64,000 nt of DNA from Raphanus sativus (GCF_000801105.2 NC_079515.1:5146001-5210000), one strand, 5' to 3'. Numbered from the stretch's first letter, positions 25,209 to 37,855 are shown. Numbers and translations: made by a program. Notes: a model not told the origin generated them from the letters alone.

Positions 25209-27278
25209 TAACGTATGTACGTATACCAGCGTTGGGTTTCATGTGTAAGAATTACAGTAGATGAAAAAACATATATTTCGATCATTTTTCTAAGAAAGAA
25301 CCAAGATTCTCATTTCGTATAATTATCAATAAGCTGCAACATGCATGCATGCTTGTCCCCGCGGGTCAATATAATTTATACTACAAATTATTAAATTTGT
25401 CATCATCACAAAATAGAAATATCTTTGCAAGTGGTTGTAAACTATGCGCCATAATTGAGTCAAAACACTGTGTAATTGAGTTGGTTAATTACCTATATGT
25501 TTATACATAATTGGATTTTAGAGAAAAAAGTCGAATTCCTTGTGATTGATTTTTTAGTGGCAAAAATAATTTCATTCATGTTCCAATTGTGAAGAGCACA
25601 TGTAGTTTTTTTGTATGATCGTACGGAATGTAAAAATCAATAGTAATTAAGAAACTCCAATCCCAAGTAATCGATCTGTACTCTCTAGCTTTCACCAGTC
25701 TTACATAGGTTTTTTTGGTAAAATCAGTCTTACGTAGTTACATAATGTATATGTATTTCAATGATTTAACGTGCCATGAGTTGGATCAGCTATAGGTTGA
25801 AGGGTTATCTCTAATGTAGCTAGATTGCATGATTGATTTAAAACCAGTATTTGCCTCTAGTATTTCTGCTTGGGTCATATGAGTCCCAAAGATCATCGTC
25901 CACATGCATGTCGTTGAAAACATGACTAACTACGTTTGCAGGAGCAATCAATTCTTGAAGATTGCCAAATATAATCGCTCATTAGTATTACTATTATATT
26001 AAAGTTACGAAATACTATATCACTTTTTTAAAGTTGACTATAGACGATAGTAATCAAGATTTAAGGAAAACTGCTCGGATCTAAATATTCTAACATAATC
26101 ACAAGTACAGAGACATGGCCTTCGCGTTAGCTTCTCTCTTTCTAGTGCTATATTATTTTAAAGAAAATTGAAAAATAATTTAATTACTGTCTTAATAAAA
26201 AAACATTAGGAAATGATTATTAATTTAGAACCCATTATGTACAGCCGCCCAGTACAGGTTTTCAAGATCCTACGGAACAAAAGAAAAATCAAACCAGTGC
26301 AGTATTGATAATCTTTGCAAGTGGGAAAGGAATAAACTAATGAACACGAGAACAGAACGCAGAAACTGTTGTTGTCGTCGCAGTTAAACGGGTTTGGTTT
26401 CATTCATTATTGATCTACTTTTCTATTTTTATTCTTGGTTTCGTTTTCAGTTTAATTCCTCCACGTAACTCAATGCGTGATTGATCAACTTACAACGTTA
26501 TTTCTTCGTAAAACACCTATGCCAATGTAAGTCTTTCATCGTAGTTGTTATTTTTTTTCCTCATGGTAGTTGTTTATGTCAAAGCTTTCATCATAGTTGT
26601 TAGATGATATATATAGGTATGCATACTCTCCATGACTCCATATAGACCATAGTCCATACTGATACTATATATAACATATAGTCACATAATCTCGTCTAAT
26701 AGATATATGCATGTATGTTTGTATAGTTACTTATTTTTGATAATGATTTAGGCTTTATTTGACGATGATGTCTCAATAAAAGACTCAACAATAAAACAAA
26801 TGATAATAGAAGAAACGAGAGTCTTTCTGCCAAGAGACTCTTGTACCACATGTTAGAAAATCAAGATAATGACTCAATTTATTAAAACAACAAGACGCAA
26901 TTATTTATTCCAAGAGATTCACATGAGTCTCCTACCAATGCTCACACATGCCCTTAGTGGTTTAGACTGTGGCTAGCTCTTTGCCATAATATCATACGTA
27001 CACGTGCATCTTGTATATAGATTGCTCGACTACCACTTCACAACTCGAATAATTTGTTCTTATGTTATCTGATGACGAGGACAAAGAAATGGTTTCCATC
27101 CAATGTAATCGATTGGGTTGTTAACTTTAACGATTCTTTACAAACACGATATCTCCCTCTGTTTGACACCTTGTCTCTTGGCTAATAACAATTATTGTGT
27201 GTATGTTTGCGTGTTTTGATGAGTATATAATATAAGACTATAATATTTCAAAAAAAAAAGTTTAGACATTGTTGTATA
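25209..27278. other. Intergenic, no gene seen
   Basis: AT-rich spacer before the Helitron cluster. The open frame 26206-26403 (minus) has no domain. Short inverted words (AAGAGACTC/GAGTCTTT) at 26770-26940 hint at an old transposon, but no termini could be fixed. Confidence 0.45.
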
Positions 27279-27926
27279 TCTATCTTATTAAAACAGAAAC
27301 ATTGTGTTGGACCTAACATTTATTTTGTAAGTTTTTAAATTAAATACACATTTATACTTTATAGTTAAACCTACATTAAATCACTAATATTCTTTTCTTT
27401 ATACTACTATCCATGTTTCCAAACAATATATTTATTTCTTTATACTACTATCAATGTTTCCAAACAATATATTTTTATACTACTATCAATGTTTCCAAAC
27501 AATACAATAATTAATCTTAGTTATTTTATATCTATCATTTTCTCTTTAAAATTTTGTAGAAACGTTATAATTTCATAAATTGCAAAATAATGAACTTTAA
27601 AATTTGGATTATAAGACTACAAAATATGAAACTATTACAATTTAAATCCAATTAGATTACATATCGGTCATCCATCAGTTCAATCGGTTAGTCTCGGGTT
27701 TTAGTGATTTTTTTTAATATGAATATTTTAAAAACCTAAATTGAATTGTCAGATCTCCGGATTAACCGGTATAATTACAATCGGGTTGAATTTAGAAACA
27801 CTGATTTAAATACAAAAATATTTTAAATATACACTCTTTAAAAATTACCAAAATATTTGTTAAGTTATTAGTGAAATTTTTCATCGTAAAATATTCCGCG
27901 CTTCCAAAGCGCGGGTCAAAATCTAG
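27279..27926 (+). mobile_element. Non-autonomous Helitron, copy 2
   Basis: Begins TCTATCTTATTAAAACAGAA after an A; ends with hairpin CCGCGCTTCCAAAGCGCGGG and CTAG before a T. It is 648 bp and aligns along its whole length with the inverse complement of 8995-9682. It carries three copies of the 41-bp-class repeat (about 27395-27503) instead of four. It has no coding capacity; transposition would need a RepHel protein in trans. Confidence 0.87.
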
Positions 27927-27928
27927 TA

Positions 27929-29842
27929 TCTTATTAAAGCAGAAACATTCTAACTTCTTCTAGGTAGATTTTAAAGTTGGACATCACATTATTATTCTTA
28001 GCCTAACCTTTCATTTAAATATTTCCTTAGAGAGTTTAATGTAGAGCACATATCATTTAACTCTACCGTAATTAATATTATCCTATCATTTAACTCCACC
28101 GTAATTATCATTTAACATCACCTCTTTTTATCTATTCTTTCATTTAACATTAACTCCATCGAACTTTCATATGAACGTAAATCATTTGACTATAACTTAA
28201 CTACACCGCAAATTATTTACAAAATATCTAAATCATTTGACTATCATTTAACACCACCGTATATATTATATAATAGTACAAATATAACAACCCCTCTCTT
28301 TTATTATAGTCAAATGAATACAAGAAATGTCTCCAATATAAATATTACACGAGTCTGAGTTTTTAAAAATAAATATATAAATAAATAAAAATAAAAATAA
28401 ACGTTACACATGTTATTAAAAATATAAACGAGTCCAAAACATGTCATTGCCCAATTTTAACTATCTTAATCCAATTATCTCCCAAACCAATGGATTGAAT
28501 TAACCAAATAATTTAACAGCATGTTTCAACCACATCAGTACTTTTTGTTGAAACTCAATACTAAAGATATCATAATATTTTTTTCTTGATGCTCAAATAA
28601 TGAATATACACTAAATAGAAACATCAATTTATTCTTTAAAAATAATCAATTATGGGAAAACACCTTCTCCAAGTTAAAAATATATTCTTATTTCAATAAT
28701 AGAAACATCAATTCAAACTTTTAAAAAATCGATTAAGAGTTTACTATACCTAAAATCTCGGTGGCAATCAAATATTCACAATCAAATTTATAGATTTGAA
28801 ATATCGTAAATATGGAAAACCCCCTTTCTCCAAGATTAATCTACTATACCAAAAATCTCGGTTTTATGGGATTTTGTATTTATGTATATCTAACTTAATA
28901 GGTAACTTGACATATTATGGGATTTCAATAACAGAAACATCAATTTTAACTTAAAAAAAATCAATTATGAGTCTACTAGCCTAAAAATAAATTAAAGAAA
29001 AGGAAAATAAGATGTAGCTATTTTTTTCTCTCTTTCCTGGATAATTTGTTGTTACTAATATGCTTATTAATTCTATATGGACATGGAAATTTATAATGAA
29101 ATTTTCTTTCTTGGGCATAATAGTTATTTTGTCAATAAATATAAAACAAAAAAGATTGTGTATTTTTATTGCACTTAACTTTCTAAAAAAACACATTGTC
29201 ATTTTTAATTTATTGAATTTTTTGCATACACATTCAAAATACTATTCTTCTAATAAAAATTTGAATCTATAATTGTTTTTGGATTAATACAGATTCATTT
29301 AAATTATTTTACTAAACATAAAACATTTATGTATCCGCACGGTTAATCTTTCTTGCTATTTTTTTCCATTAAATTTTCTGTTTATCTATTTTATAATAAT
29401 TAATAACTATTTTATTAAAATTATAATGAAGACTTCAGTTTTGTTCGTCTAAATCGTATTGGTTAATATTAAATTAGTGTATCCATCTTATGTCTATATC
29501 TATAATACACTATTACGTTAGTCCAAATCGTATTGGTTACTATTAGATTAGTGGTTCACAATACATCTGTAATACACTGTTATTTTAATCGAAATCGTAC
29601 TGGTTAATATTATATTAATGTTTGCACCATACAATTATATCTCTAATACACCAATGAAAAACTATTAATACAAAATAACAGTTTTCATTGTTTTTAAACA
29701 ATACATTTTGGACAAACTCGAAATTATATAAAACTACATTATGTGAAATAGACAAACTCTAAATTGTATTGACTACTATAGAATATATGTTATTTTGTTA
29801 AAACAAAATAAAACCCGCGCAGTCGCGCGGGTCATGATCTAG
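27929..29842 (+). mobile_element. Non-autonomous Helitron, copy 3, abutting copy 2
   Basis: Begins TCTTATTAAAGCAGAAACAT only two bases after the end of copy 2 and ends with hairpin CCCGCGCAGTCGCGCGGG, then CTAG before a T (29839-29842). It is 1914 bp and very AT-rich. Internal direct repeats include CATTTAACTCCACCGTAATTA-like words (28045-28265) and AAATCGTATTGGTTA-type words (29450-29610). No RepHel gene or convincing captured gene was seen. Its start is less certain than its end. Confidence 0.75.
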
Positions 29843-30485
29843 TTTGTTTTAAATTAGTAATAGATAACTAAACTATAGCTAACTCTCCCATCCATTAATA
29901 TGAATAGGACATATGAACGAAATTGTAGATATTGACACCGCCAGCCATATATAGGTTGCACCGTCCAATCTCGATTTTTCTGATGGTCTCAAAATTATAG
30001 ACAAAATCGACATAATCCTAGATTTAAATGGTCATCTAATTGAAAAGCTGTTCTAATTCTAAGTTTAGTTAACAATATACAGTCGTCTGTTTTTAAATTA
30101 AATTAATTCGTCATATACACTGTATAACCCGTAAACGACACCGTATCCGGGAATTATTGAAAAGAAACAAATGAGAAAGGCCAAAACATGGTGGGTCCCA
30201 AAAAGTCTCTCAACGGTAGGTCCTACTAGATACCTCTTCTCACATTGCTCGAGTGCTTAAAAGCAGCTGCAACGCAACTCTAATTGAGAGCATCCGAACA
30301 AAAAAAAAAGGAAAAACGCAAGTTTTCATCTTTTCACACTCCAAGAATCTAACTTTCCCCATTCTCTTACAAAAGTTTTGAGCTAAAAGAAAGCTTCAAC
30401 CTTTTGTGCTTCCGACCATAACCATTCTTATCTCCTCTTCTCTCTGCGGCTCAACTAAAGAAGAGAGTAGAAGACAGTCTGAGCC
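29843..30485 (+). promoter_or_regulatory. Promoter and leader region of BGAL1
   Basis: The Helitron cluster ends 643 bp upstream of the BGAL1 ATG, so this interval is all that separates them. It includes a CT/CA-rich leader at about 30320-30485. No TATA box could be assigned with confidence. Confidence 0.4.
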
Positions 30486-33400
30486 ATGAAGAATGTGGCT
30501 ATAGCGGCGGCAGCTTCAGCTCTGTTTCTTCTAGGGTTTCTAGTCTCTTCAGTCTCTGCCTCTGTCTCTTACGATAGCAGAGCCATTACCATCAATGGCA
30601 AAAGAAGAATCCTTATCTCTGGATCTATTCATTACCCCAGAAGCACTCCCGAGGTTTTGTTTAGTTTTAGAGTTTATTCCAAAAGTGTTCTGTAATCTCT
30701 CATACCCCCCACATTGTTTCCTTATCTGGATATGTATGTTTGTGTGTGTGTGTGTAGATGTGGCCAGATCTAATTAGGAAAGCTAAAGAAGGAGGTTTGG
30801 ATGTGATTCAGACTTATGTTTTCTGGAATGGACACGAGCCTTCTCCTGGCAAAGTAAGTAAAAAAAAAAATCTTACCTTTTTAATTTAATTGGATCTGTT
30901 TTGTGTGTGTGTGTGAATGAAGTACTGATTCATTGGATTCCACTTTAATGTTTTTTTTTTGGCTTCATCTGCAGTATTATTTCGAAGGCAACTATGATTT
31001 GGTTAAGTTTGTCAAGTTGGTCCAACAATCTGGACTTTATCTTCATCTCCGGATTGGTCCTTATGTCTGTGCTGAATGGAACTTCGGGTAACTAACTATT
31101 TATTAGCTAAATTTACTGTCTCTTATCCTCAAAATAGAAAGGTAAAAAAAGGATAAAAATTTCCCAGAATAATCTAAATATGATTGTTTGTTTCTGTTTT
31201 AATTTTTTCTCAGTGGATTTCCTGTTTGGCTTAAGTATGTTCCAGGGATTAGCTTCAGAACAGATAACGGTCCTTTCAAGGTTTAAACATGTTTTTTTTT
31301 TCCTAAGCTAATCTAGTCTTCATTTTGAAGTTACTAAAACTCACTCACACTTGTTCCATTGACTCTTGTTTGACTCATGAGATTTTTTTTTTTTTTTGGT
31401 TCTTTCTGAAGGCTCAAATGCAAAGGTTTACTACAAAGATTGTTAACATGATGAAAGCTGAGAGGCTGTTTGAGTCCCAAGGCGGTCCTATAATCCTCTC
31501 TCAGGTAAATATAAAAAAAAACCTTCTTTATGTGAATTCTTGGGTTTTAGCAATCCTAGTATAGACTGAGAATGAGACTAAGGAGAGTTTTTGTCTGTGT
31601 ATGTGTTGTGACAGATTGAAAATGAATATGGACCATTGGAATATGAGCTAGGTGCACCGGGACGGTCTTACACCAACTGGGCAGCTAAAATGGCTGTGGG
31701 GCTAGGCACTGGTGTCCCTTGGGTCATGTGCAAACAAGACGATGCACCCGACCCCATTGTAAGCCTTCTTCTTTTGTCTTGTCCCCTGGGACATTTTTTT
31801 TCTTCATTAGCTGTAAGCCTTCTTTGTTTCTAATGAGATTATTTCATTAAATATTAGTTATTCATTTAAGTTGCACATGCTTTGGTGTTACTTCTTTTCA
31901 TGCTCTTTTGTTCTTTCCTTGACTATTATCACATTCTTCTGTCTCAAATAATGAAATATTATTCAATCATTTTAAGCAAATTCCTCGACAAAAACACATG
32001 TGGATCATTACAATAATGATCAGTCTCTTTTCTCCTTTTACATATTTGTTTAACTTGTTGAATCTATATTTGCTCTCTCTCTGCCTAGATCAATGCTTGC
32101 AATGGCTTCTATTGCGATTACTTCTCTCCAAACAAGGCTTACAAACCCAAAATGTGGACTGAAGCCTGGACTGGATGGTAAGCAAGAAAACTCAAAAAGT
32201 GAAATCTCTTCCTTCTATTATTGCTTTGCAGTGTTCTCAGTCTGTTCTCTCTAATGTTACTACAGGTTTACAAAGTTTGGAGGCCCAGTTCCTTATCGTC
32301 CAGCTGAAGATATGGCCTTTTCCGTTGCAAGGTTTATCCAAAAAGGTGGATCTTTCATCAATTACTACATGGTAAAAGCTTTTTGTTTATTCACCAATTC
32401 TTCACAAAGTTAAATCATATCCCTCTTTTTGAGCTATATTCCCAATTCTCTCATACAAATGGTTTCTTGCTTCAGTATCACGGTGGAACAAATTTTGGCC
32501 GAACTGCTGGTGGTCCGTTTATTGCAACCAGCTATGACTATGACGCGCCTCTGGACGAATACGGTAAAACTTCTGCTAAATCTCTCTTTCTTTTTTTTTC
32601 TATTTACTAAAGATAGTAAGTAACTGATGCCCTCTACAAACAGGACTTGAAAGGCAGCCTAAGTGGGGTCACTTGAAAGATTTGCATAGAGCGATCAAGC
32701 TGTGTGAGCCAGCATTAGTATCAGGAGAGCCCACCAGGATGCCCCTTGGAAACTATCAAGAGGTCTCACTCAACTCAAAGCCTTTTTTTTTCCTTTTCTT
32801 CGTTAATATTGTTTTTTTTTTGCTTTTATCAACTTGTTAAAACTTAAATGTACATATGAAAAAATGTGCAGGCTCATGTGTACAAATCGAAATCTGGGGC
32901 TTGTTCTGCATTCTTAGCAAATTACAATCCAAGATCTTACGCCAAAGTTTCTTTTGGGAGCAACCACTACAATCTACCTCCATGGTCTATTAGTATTCTC
33001 CCAGACTGCAAAAACACAGTTTACAACACAGCCAGGGTAAGAAGAAGAAATAATCATTATATGCTTGGACTACATATAACTATATGAGTAACGTATCATG
33101 TTTCTTCTTGGTTTTGGCTTGTAGGTTGGTGCTCAAATTTCAAGGATGAAAATGGTTCAGGTTCCTGTTCATGGAGGATTATCTTGGCAAGCATACAATG
33201 AAGACCCATCAACTTACATTGATGAGTCCTTCACAATGGTTGGATTAGTGGAGCAGATCAACACCACACGAGACACTTCTGACTACCTGTGGTACATGAC
33301 TGAGTAAGTAGTATCCGATTGACCTTTCAGAATCTCTGAATGCATTTTTGACTTTCTTTAAAAATGGTTTTCTTTCTATTGTTTTACAGTGTTAAGATTG

Positions 33401-34927
33401 ATTCCAACGAAGGGTTTTTAAGGAGTGGAGACTTGCCGACTCTTACTGTTCTATCAGCTGGACATGCTATGCATGTATTCATCAATGGCCAGTTATCTGG
33501 TAACTGCTTTGTTTACTAGTTTAAAAGCATCACAAAGAATAATCCGCTGGTCATATTTTGACATGTCTTTGGACTATCTCTTATCCAGGATCTGCTTATG
33601 GCGGCTTAGACTCTCCTAAGATAACATTCCGACAAGGTGTGAATCTAAGAGCTGGTTTCAACAAAATTGCGATACTAAGCATCGCTGTTGGTCTCCCGGT
33701 TAGTCCCTAGCACCAAACTTTTTCCTAACTGATCCATTGGCCTAAGTTGGACAAAGAAGATGGTCTTAAACTATGTGTTGTGTGGATACAATGCAGAATG
33801 TGGGTCCACATTTTGAGACATGGAATGCTGGAGTTCTGGGTCCAGTTTCATTGAACGGTCTCAATGGAGGACGGAGGGATCTGTCATGGCAGAAATGGAC
33901 TTACAAGGTAACATTAATAAAGATAAAATCCTCTGTTGCCCCAGTTATGAGTTTCTGTCACTCCACTGACTTAGTGATTTACCTTTTTTCAGGTTGGTCT
34001 CAGAGGAGAGAGTCTAAGTCTTCATTCACTCAGCGGGAGCACATCGGTTGAGTGGGCAGAAGGTGCATATGTTGCACAAAAGCAGCCGCTCACTTGGTAC
34101 AAGGTAAACATCTCTCGAGTTCATCTTCCTTAAAACAATATTAGTTTCTGGTGGTTTAACATGTCTCCATTGGTTTTGTTTCAGACGACATTCTCTGCAC
34201 CAGCTGGCGACTCGCCGTTGGCTGTGGACATGGGAAGCATGGGAAAAGGTCAGATATGGATTAACGGGCAGAGCCTGGGACGTCACTGGCCTGCGTATAA
34301 AGCAGTTGGTTCTTGCGGCGAGTGTTCTTATACCGGAACATTCAACGAGAACAAGTGCTTAAGAAACTGTGGAGAGGCTTCCCAGAGATGGTACCATGTC
34401 CCAAGGTCGTGGCTGAAACCAAGTGGGAATCTATTGGTTGTCTTTGAGGAATGGGGAGGAGATCCGAACGGAATCTCGTTTGTCAGAAGGGAGGTGGACA
34501 GTGTCTGTGCAGATATCTATGAATGGCAATCAACGCTTGTGAATTACCAGTTGCGTTCTTCGGGGAAAGTTAACAAACCGCTGCATCCCAAAGTGCATTT
34601 GCAATGTGGGCCTGGGCAGAAGATGACCTCGGTGAAGTTTGCTAGCTTCGGTACACCTGAAGGAACTTGTGGTAGTTACCGTCAAGGAAGCTGTCACGCT
34701 CACCACTCCTATGATGCCTTCAACAGAGTAAGTTTCGTAAAAGCATGGATATTTTGTTCTGTTTTGAACTTTGGAATGTGTACTGAAAGTTGTTTTTTTT
34801 TTTCTGTCTCTTGCAGCTTTGTGTTGGGCAGAATTGGTGTTCTGTAACTGTAGCACCTGAGATGTTTGGTGGAGACCCGTGTCCAAATGTGATGAAGAAA
34901 CTAGCGGTGGAAGCGGTTTGCGCTTAA
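30486..34927 (+). CDS. BGAL1: Beta-galactosidase 1 (GH35)
   Basis: Eighteen exons: 30486-30653, 30758-30853, 30975-31087, 31214-31280, 31412-31504, 31615-31758, 32089-32177, 32266-32371, 32476-32563, 32644-32762, 32872-33036, 33125-33303, 33390-33499, 33589-33698, 33797-33907, 33993-34103, 34185-34727, 34817-34927; all phases close, giving 840 aa. An N-terminal signal peptide ([15 protein letters not shown]) precedes the mature start [15 protein letters not shown]. The GH35 active-site consensus [14 protein letters not shown] spans exons 5-6. The C-terminal end is a galactose-binding SUEL-type lectin domain ([20 protein letters not shown]..). It is a secreted apoplastic enzyme that trims galactose from wall polysaccharides and arabinogalactan glycans (family knowledge). 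The sequence is very close to Arabidopsis BGAL1. Confidence 0.97.
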
Positions 34928-35360
34928 AATGAAACCAGAGGCAGCAGCTAGCAATCAAAACTGTTAAAAAGTGGGGTTGGTTACTTTCGCATTCTTACAG
35001 GTTTTGTGGTCCTTGTTAGTTTGTTTTGGCTATTTATTCCGGTGGAAGTTGTACAAAGGGACACAACAACACACACCGTTGATTTATATGTAAATAAGCT
35101 TGGGGTTGGGTTTGGTAATTGTAATCCAAGAAAGAAGATGCACACTGAGACTGGGAGAATCTTAGTCCATGTGTTTAGATTCTTTGCTAGAAACTTCAAG
35201 GCGAGAAACTGAGAGTAGACTATTCTCCCTTGGGACGGTTCTTTGTTATTGTTGTATTAGCTGAGACATTTTCTCTGCAATTATCTCATTGCTAAACTTG
35301 TATTAACGTTTTTTATTTCTCTTGAATAAATCAATTCAAGTCCAATATAAATGCGAATTT

Positions 35361-35402
35361 GACAAGCATCCGTAGGACAGGGTGAATGGATGGATGCTTG
35401 TC
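35361..35402. repeat. Short stem-loop downstream of BGAL1
   Basis: An 11-bp perfect inverted repeat (GACAAGCATCC / GGATGCTTGTC) encloses a 20-nt loop. It shares the word AAGCATCC with the larger hairpin that follows three bases later. Confidence 0.7.
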
Positions 35403-35404
35403 AG

Positions 35405-35521
35405 AGCCTAAGAGGATCCAAATAAGCATCCAAGGTGAAATACACAACAGATTCCACGTTTGCATATAACGAATGCTTCATCACTGTCCACCTTGGATGC
35501 TTATTTGGCTCCTATTAGGCT
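35405..35521. ncRNA. Strong 117-nt hairpin, candidate small-RNA precursor
   Basis: Arms 35405-35437 and 35489-35521 are inverse complements at 31 of 33 positions without gaps, separated by a 51-nt loop. The stem contains AAATAAGCATCCAAGGTG. Size, mismatch pattern and intergenic position fit a plant pre-miRNA, but a tiny MITE or an inverted duplication would look the same, and no target duplication is obvious. Which strand, if any, is transcribed is unknown. I do not recognise the mature sequence as a known miRNA family. Confidence 0.35.
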
Positions 35522-35528
35522 TTTACTA

Positions 35529-35547
35529 CATGAAACCTGGTTTCATG
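35529..35547. repeat. Small palindrome
   Basis: CATGAAACC-T-GGTTTCATG is a perfect 9-bp stem; CTACATG..CATGTAG extends the symmetry loosely to 35565. It is the third consecutive stem-loop in this 200-bp stretch. Confidence 0.7.
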
Positions 35548-35837
35548 TTCCAGCATGTAGGTGCAAATGTGAAAGTCATACTCAACTGTTCTGCCATGAA
35601 CGTTAATTACAGCTGAGCCAGTTTCATCCTAGCTACTTGTGGATTTTCAGAAACCTAGTTTTACGTCTTTTATAACAGCAGAGTTTGTCAACTTGACAGT
35701 TATGATTATCCGAGTTTCACGTTAATGATTTGCTAAAATTAGAAGAAACAAAAAAAAAAACCTTACCTATTTATGTTTCGAAATTAAAAACAGAGAAGAG
35801 ACATACCTTCTCTGTTTTCAGTCTAATGTTTAACTTA

Positions 35838-37703
35838 ATGAAACTACTTCATCGATCCTTCTCCTCGTTCCCCAACTCTCCTCTCCAAACCTTCTTACCA
35901 ACAATCCCTCAACTATGTTCCAACGGTCATCTCCAAGAAGCTTTGCTGGAGATGTCCGCCTTAGGCCCCGAGATTGGGTTCCATGACTACGATGCATTGC
36001 TGAATACATCTGTGAACAAAAGGGCTCTTAGAGAAGGCCAGAGAGTCCATGCCCACATGATCAAAACCCTTTATTTCCCCTCTACATACCTCCGAACTCG
36101 TCTGCTCATCTTCTACGGAAAGTGCGATCGTTTGCAAGACGCCCACAAAGTGCTCGACGAAATGCCTGAGAAGAACGTCGTTTCCTGGACCGCTATGATC
36201 TCGCGTTATTCTCAGACCGGGCGTTCTTCAGAGGCTCTCACTGTGTTTGCTGAGATGATGAGAGCCGATGGGAAACCTAATCACTTCACTTTCGCCTCTG
36301 TTCTCACCTCATGCTCTGGATCATCCGTGGGTAAGCAGGTCCATGGACTGATAATAAAGTGGAGTTACGATTCTCACGTTTTCGTGGGGAGCTCTCTTCT
36401 TGACATGTATGCTAAAGCTGGTTGTATTAAAGAAGCTCGCGAGGTTTTTGAGTGTTTAACCGAGAGAGATGTTGTCTCATGTACTGCTATCATCGCCGGG
36501 TATGCGCAGTTGGGTCTTGACGAAGAGGCTTTGCAAGTGTTCCAGAAGCTGCTGAGCGAAGGGATGAGTCCGAACTACGTCACTTACGCTAGCGTTCTAA
36601 CAGCTTTATCTGGACTTGCTTTGTTAGACCACGGCAAGCAAGTTCATTGCCATGTTTTGAGACGCGAGCTTCCTTTCTACGCTGTTCTGGATAACTCTCT
36701 GATCGATATGTACTCGAAGTGTGGGAGCCTCTCTTACGCTCGGAGGGTTTTCGATGGCATGCCTGAGAGGACATCCGTTTCGTGGAACGCGATGCTTGTG
36801 GGGTATAGTAAACACGGTTTGGGGAAAGAGGTTCTTGAGCTGTTTAGGCTGATGAGGGATGAGAAGAGAGTAAAGCCTGATGGAGTTACTCTTTTAGCTG
36901 TCTTGTCTGGATGCAGCCATGGGAAAATGGAAGACACGGGGCTGAGTATATTTGACGGCATGAGAGCGGGAGATTACGGGATCAAGCCTGACACTGAGCA
37001 TTATGGTTGCATCGTTGATATGCTTGGCCGTGCCGGTAGGATCGAGGAGGCGTTTGAGTTCGTCAAAAGAATGCCGTCGGAACCAACTGCTGGTGTCTTG
37101 GGCTCTCTTTTAGGAGCTTGCAGGGTTCATTTATCTGTAGACATTGGAGAATACGTAGGTCGTAGGCTCATTGAGATTGAGCCAGAGAACGCGGGTAACT
37201 ACGTGATTCTCTCTAACTTGTATGCCTCTGCAGGAAGATGGGAAGATGTAAACAGTTTAAGAGAAATGATGTTGCGGAATGCTGTAACAAAAGAGCCAGG
37301 AAGAAGCTGGATTCAACACGAGCAAACCTTGCATTACTTCCACGCGAATGATCGTACTCATCCGAGAAGGGAAGAGGTGTTAGCTAAACTGAAAGAGATA
37401 CTGATAAAAATGAAGCAAGCTGGCTACGTTCCTGATCATAGCTGTGTGTTGTATGACGTGGATGAAGAGCAGAAGGAGAGGATGTTACTTGGCCATAGTG
37501 AGAAACTAGCTCTAACTTTTGGTTTGATTGCTACTGGCGATGGGATTCCGATTAAAGTTTTCAAGAACTTACGTATATGCGTTGATTGTCATAACTTTGC
37601 CAAGATCTTCTCGAAGGTTTTTGAAAGAGAAGTGTGCTTGAGAGATAAAAACAGGTTCCATCAGATTGTCGGAGGAATATGTTCATGTGGAGATTACTGG
37701 TGA
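35838..37703 (+). CDS. DYW-class pentatricopeptide repeat protein (At3g13770 ortholog)
   Basis: Intronless, 621 aa from the ATG at 35838 (MKLLHRSFSS), which aligns with the Arabidopsis start; an in-frame ATG at 35826 is also possible and the frame is open further upstream. A presumed organelle-targeting N-terminus is followed by PLS-type PPR repeats (such as NVVSWTAMISRYSQTGRSSEA, DVVSCTAIIAGYAQLGLDEE, TSVSWNAMLVGYSKHGLGKE), E/E+ motifs and a DYW domain. The DYW domain keeps the deaminase-like HSE, the CxxCH zinc motif (CVDCHNF) and the terminal CSCGDYW. DYW proteins specify C-to-U RNA editing sites in plastids or mitochondria (family knowledge); target and organelle cannot be told here. Confidence 0.95.
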   Translation: MKLLHRSFSSFPNSPLQTFLPTIPQLCSNGHLQEALLEMSALGPEIGFHDYDALLNTSVNKRALREGQRVHAHMIKTLYFPSTYLRTRLLIFYGKCDRLQDAHKVLDEMPEKNVVSWTAMISRYSQTGRSSEALTVFAEMMRADGKPNHFTFASVLTSCSGSSVGKQVHGLIIKWSYDSHVFVGSSLLDMYAKAGCIKEAREVFECLTERDVVSCTAIIAGYAQLGLDEEALQVFQKLLSEGMSPNYVTYASVLTALSGLALLDHGKQVHCHVLRRELPFYAVLDNSLIDMYSKCGSLSYARRVFDGMPERTSVSWNAMLVGYSKHGLGKEVLELFRLMRDEKRVKPDGVTLLAVLSGCSHGKMEDTGLSIFDGMRAGDYGIKPDTEHYGCIVDMLGRAGRIEEAFEFVKRMPSEPTAGVLGSLLGACRVHLSVDIGEYVGRRLIEIEPENAGNYVILSNLYASAGRWEDVNSLREMMLRNAVTKEPGRSWIQHEQTLHYFHANDRTHPRREEVLAKLKEILIKMKQAGYVPDHSCVLYDVDEEQKERMLLGHSEKLALTFGLIATGDGIPIKVFKNLRICVDCHNFAKIFSKVFEREVCLRDKNRFHQIVGGICSCGDYW

Positions 37704-37855
37704 AAAAGGCATGTAATATTGGATTCAGACAACATCTATAGGAATAAAAAGTTGATTTGATTCTTTTACTTTGTTACAGCTAACAAACCGTACAATCACC
37801 CAAACATACATAGACTCAAAAGTTGGCATCTTCTGCAAGATTTATCAGTTGGTTT

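Noticed and set aside
26760..26950. Possible MITE suggested by AAGAGACTC/GAGTCTTT words
   Set aside because: No consistent terminal repeats or target duplication could be defined.
29060..29272. Overlapping plus and minus frames inside Helitron copy 3
   Set aside because: Low-complexity AT-rich peptides (Ile/Asn/Lys/Phe), no RepHel motif.
34530..34958. 142-codon minus-strand frame over BGAL1
   Set aside because: Antisense shadow of exons 17-18 of a clearly coding gene.
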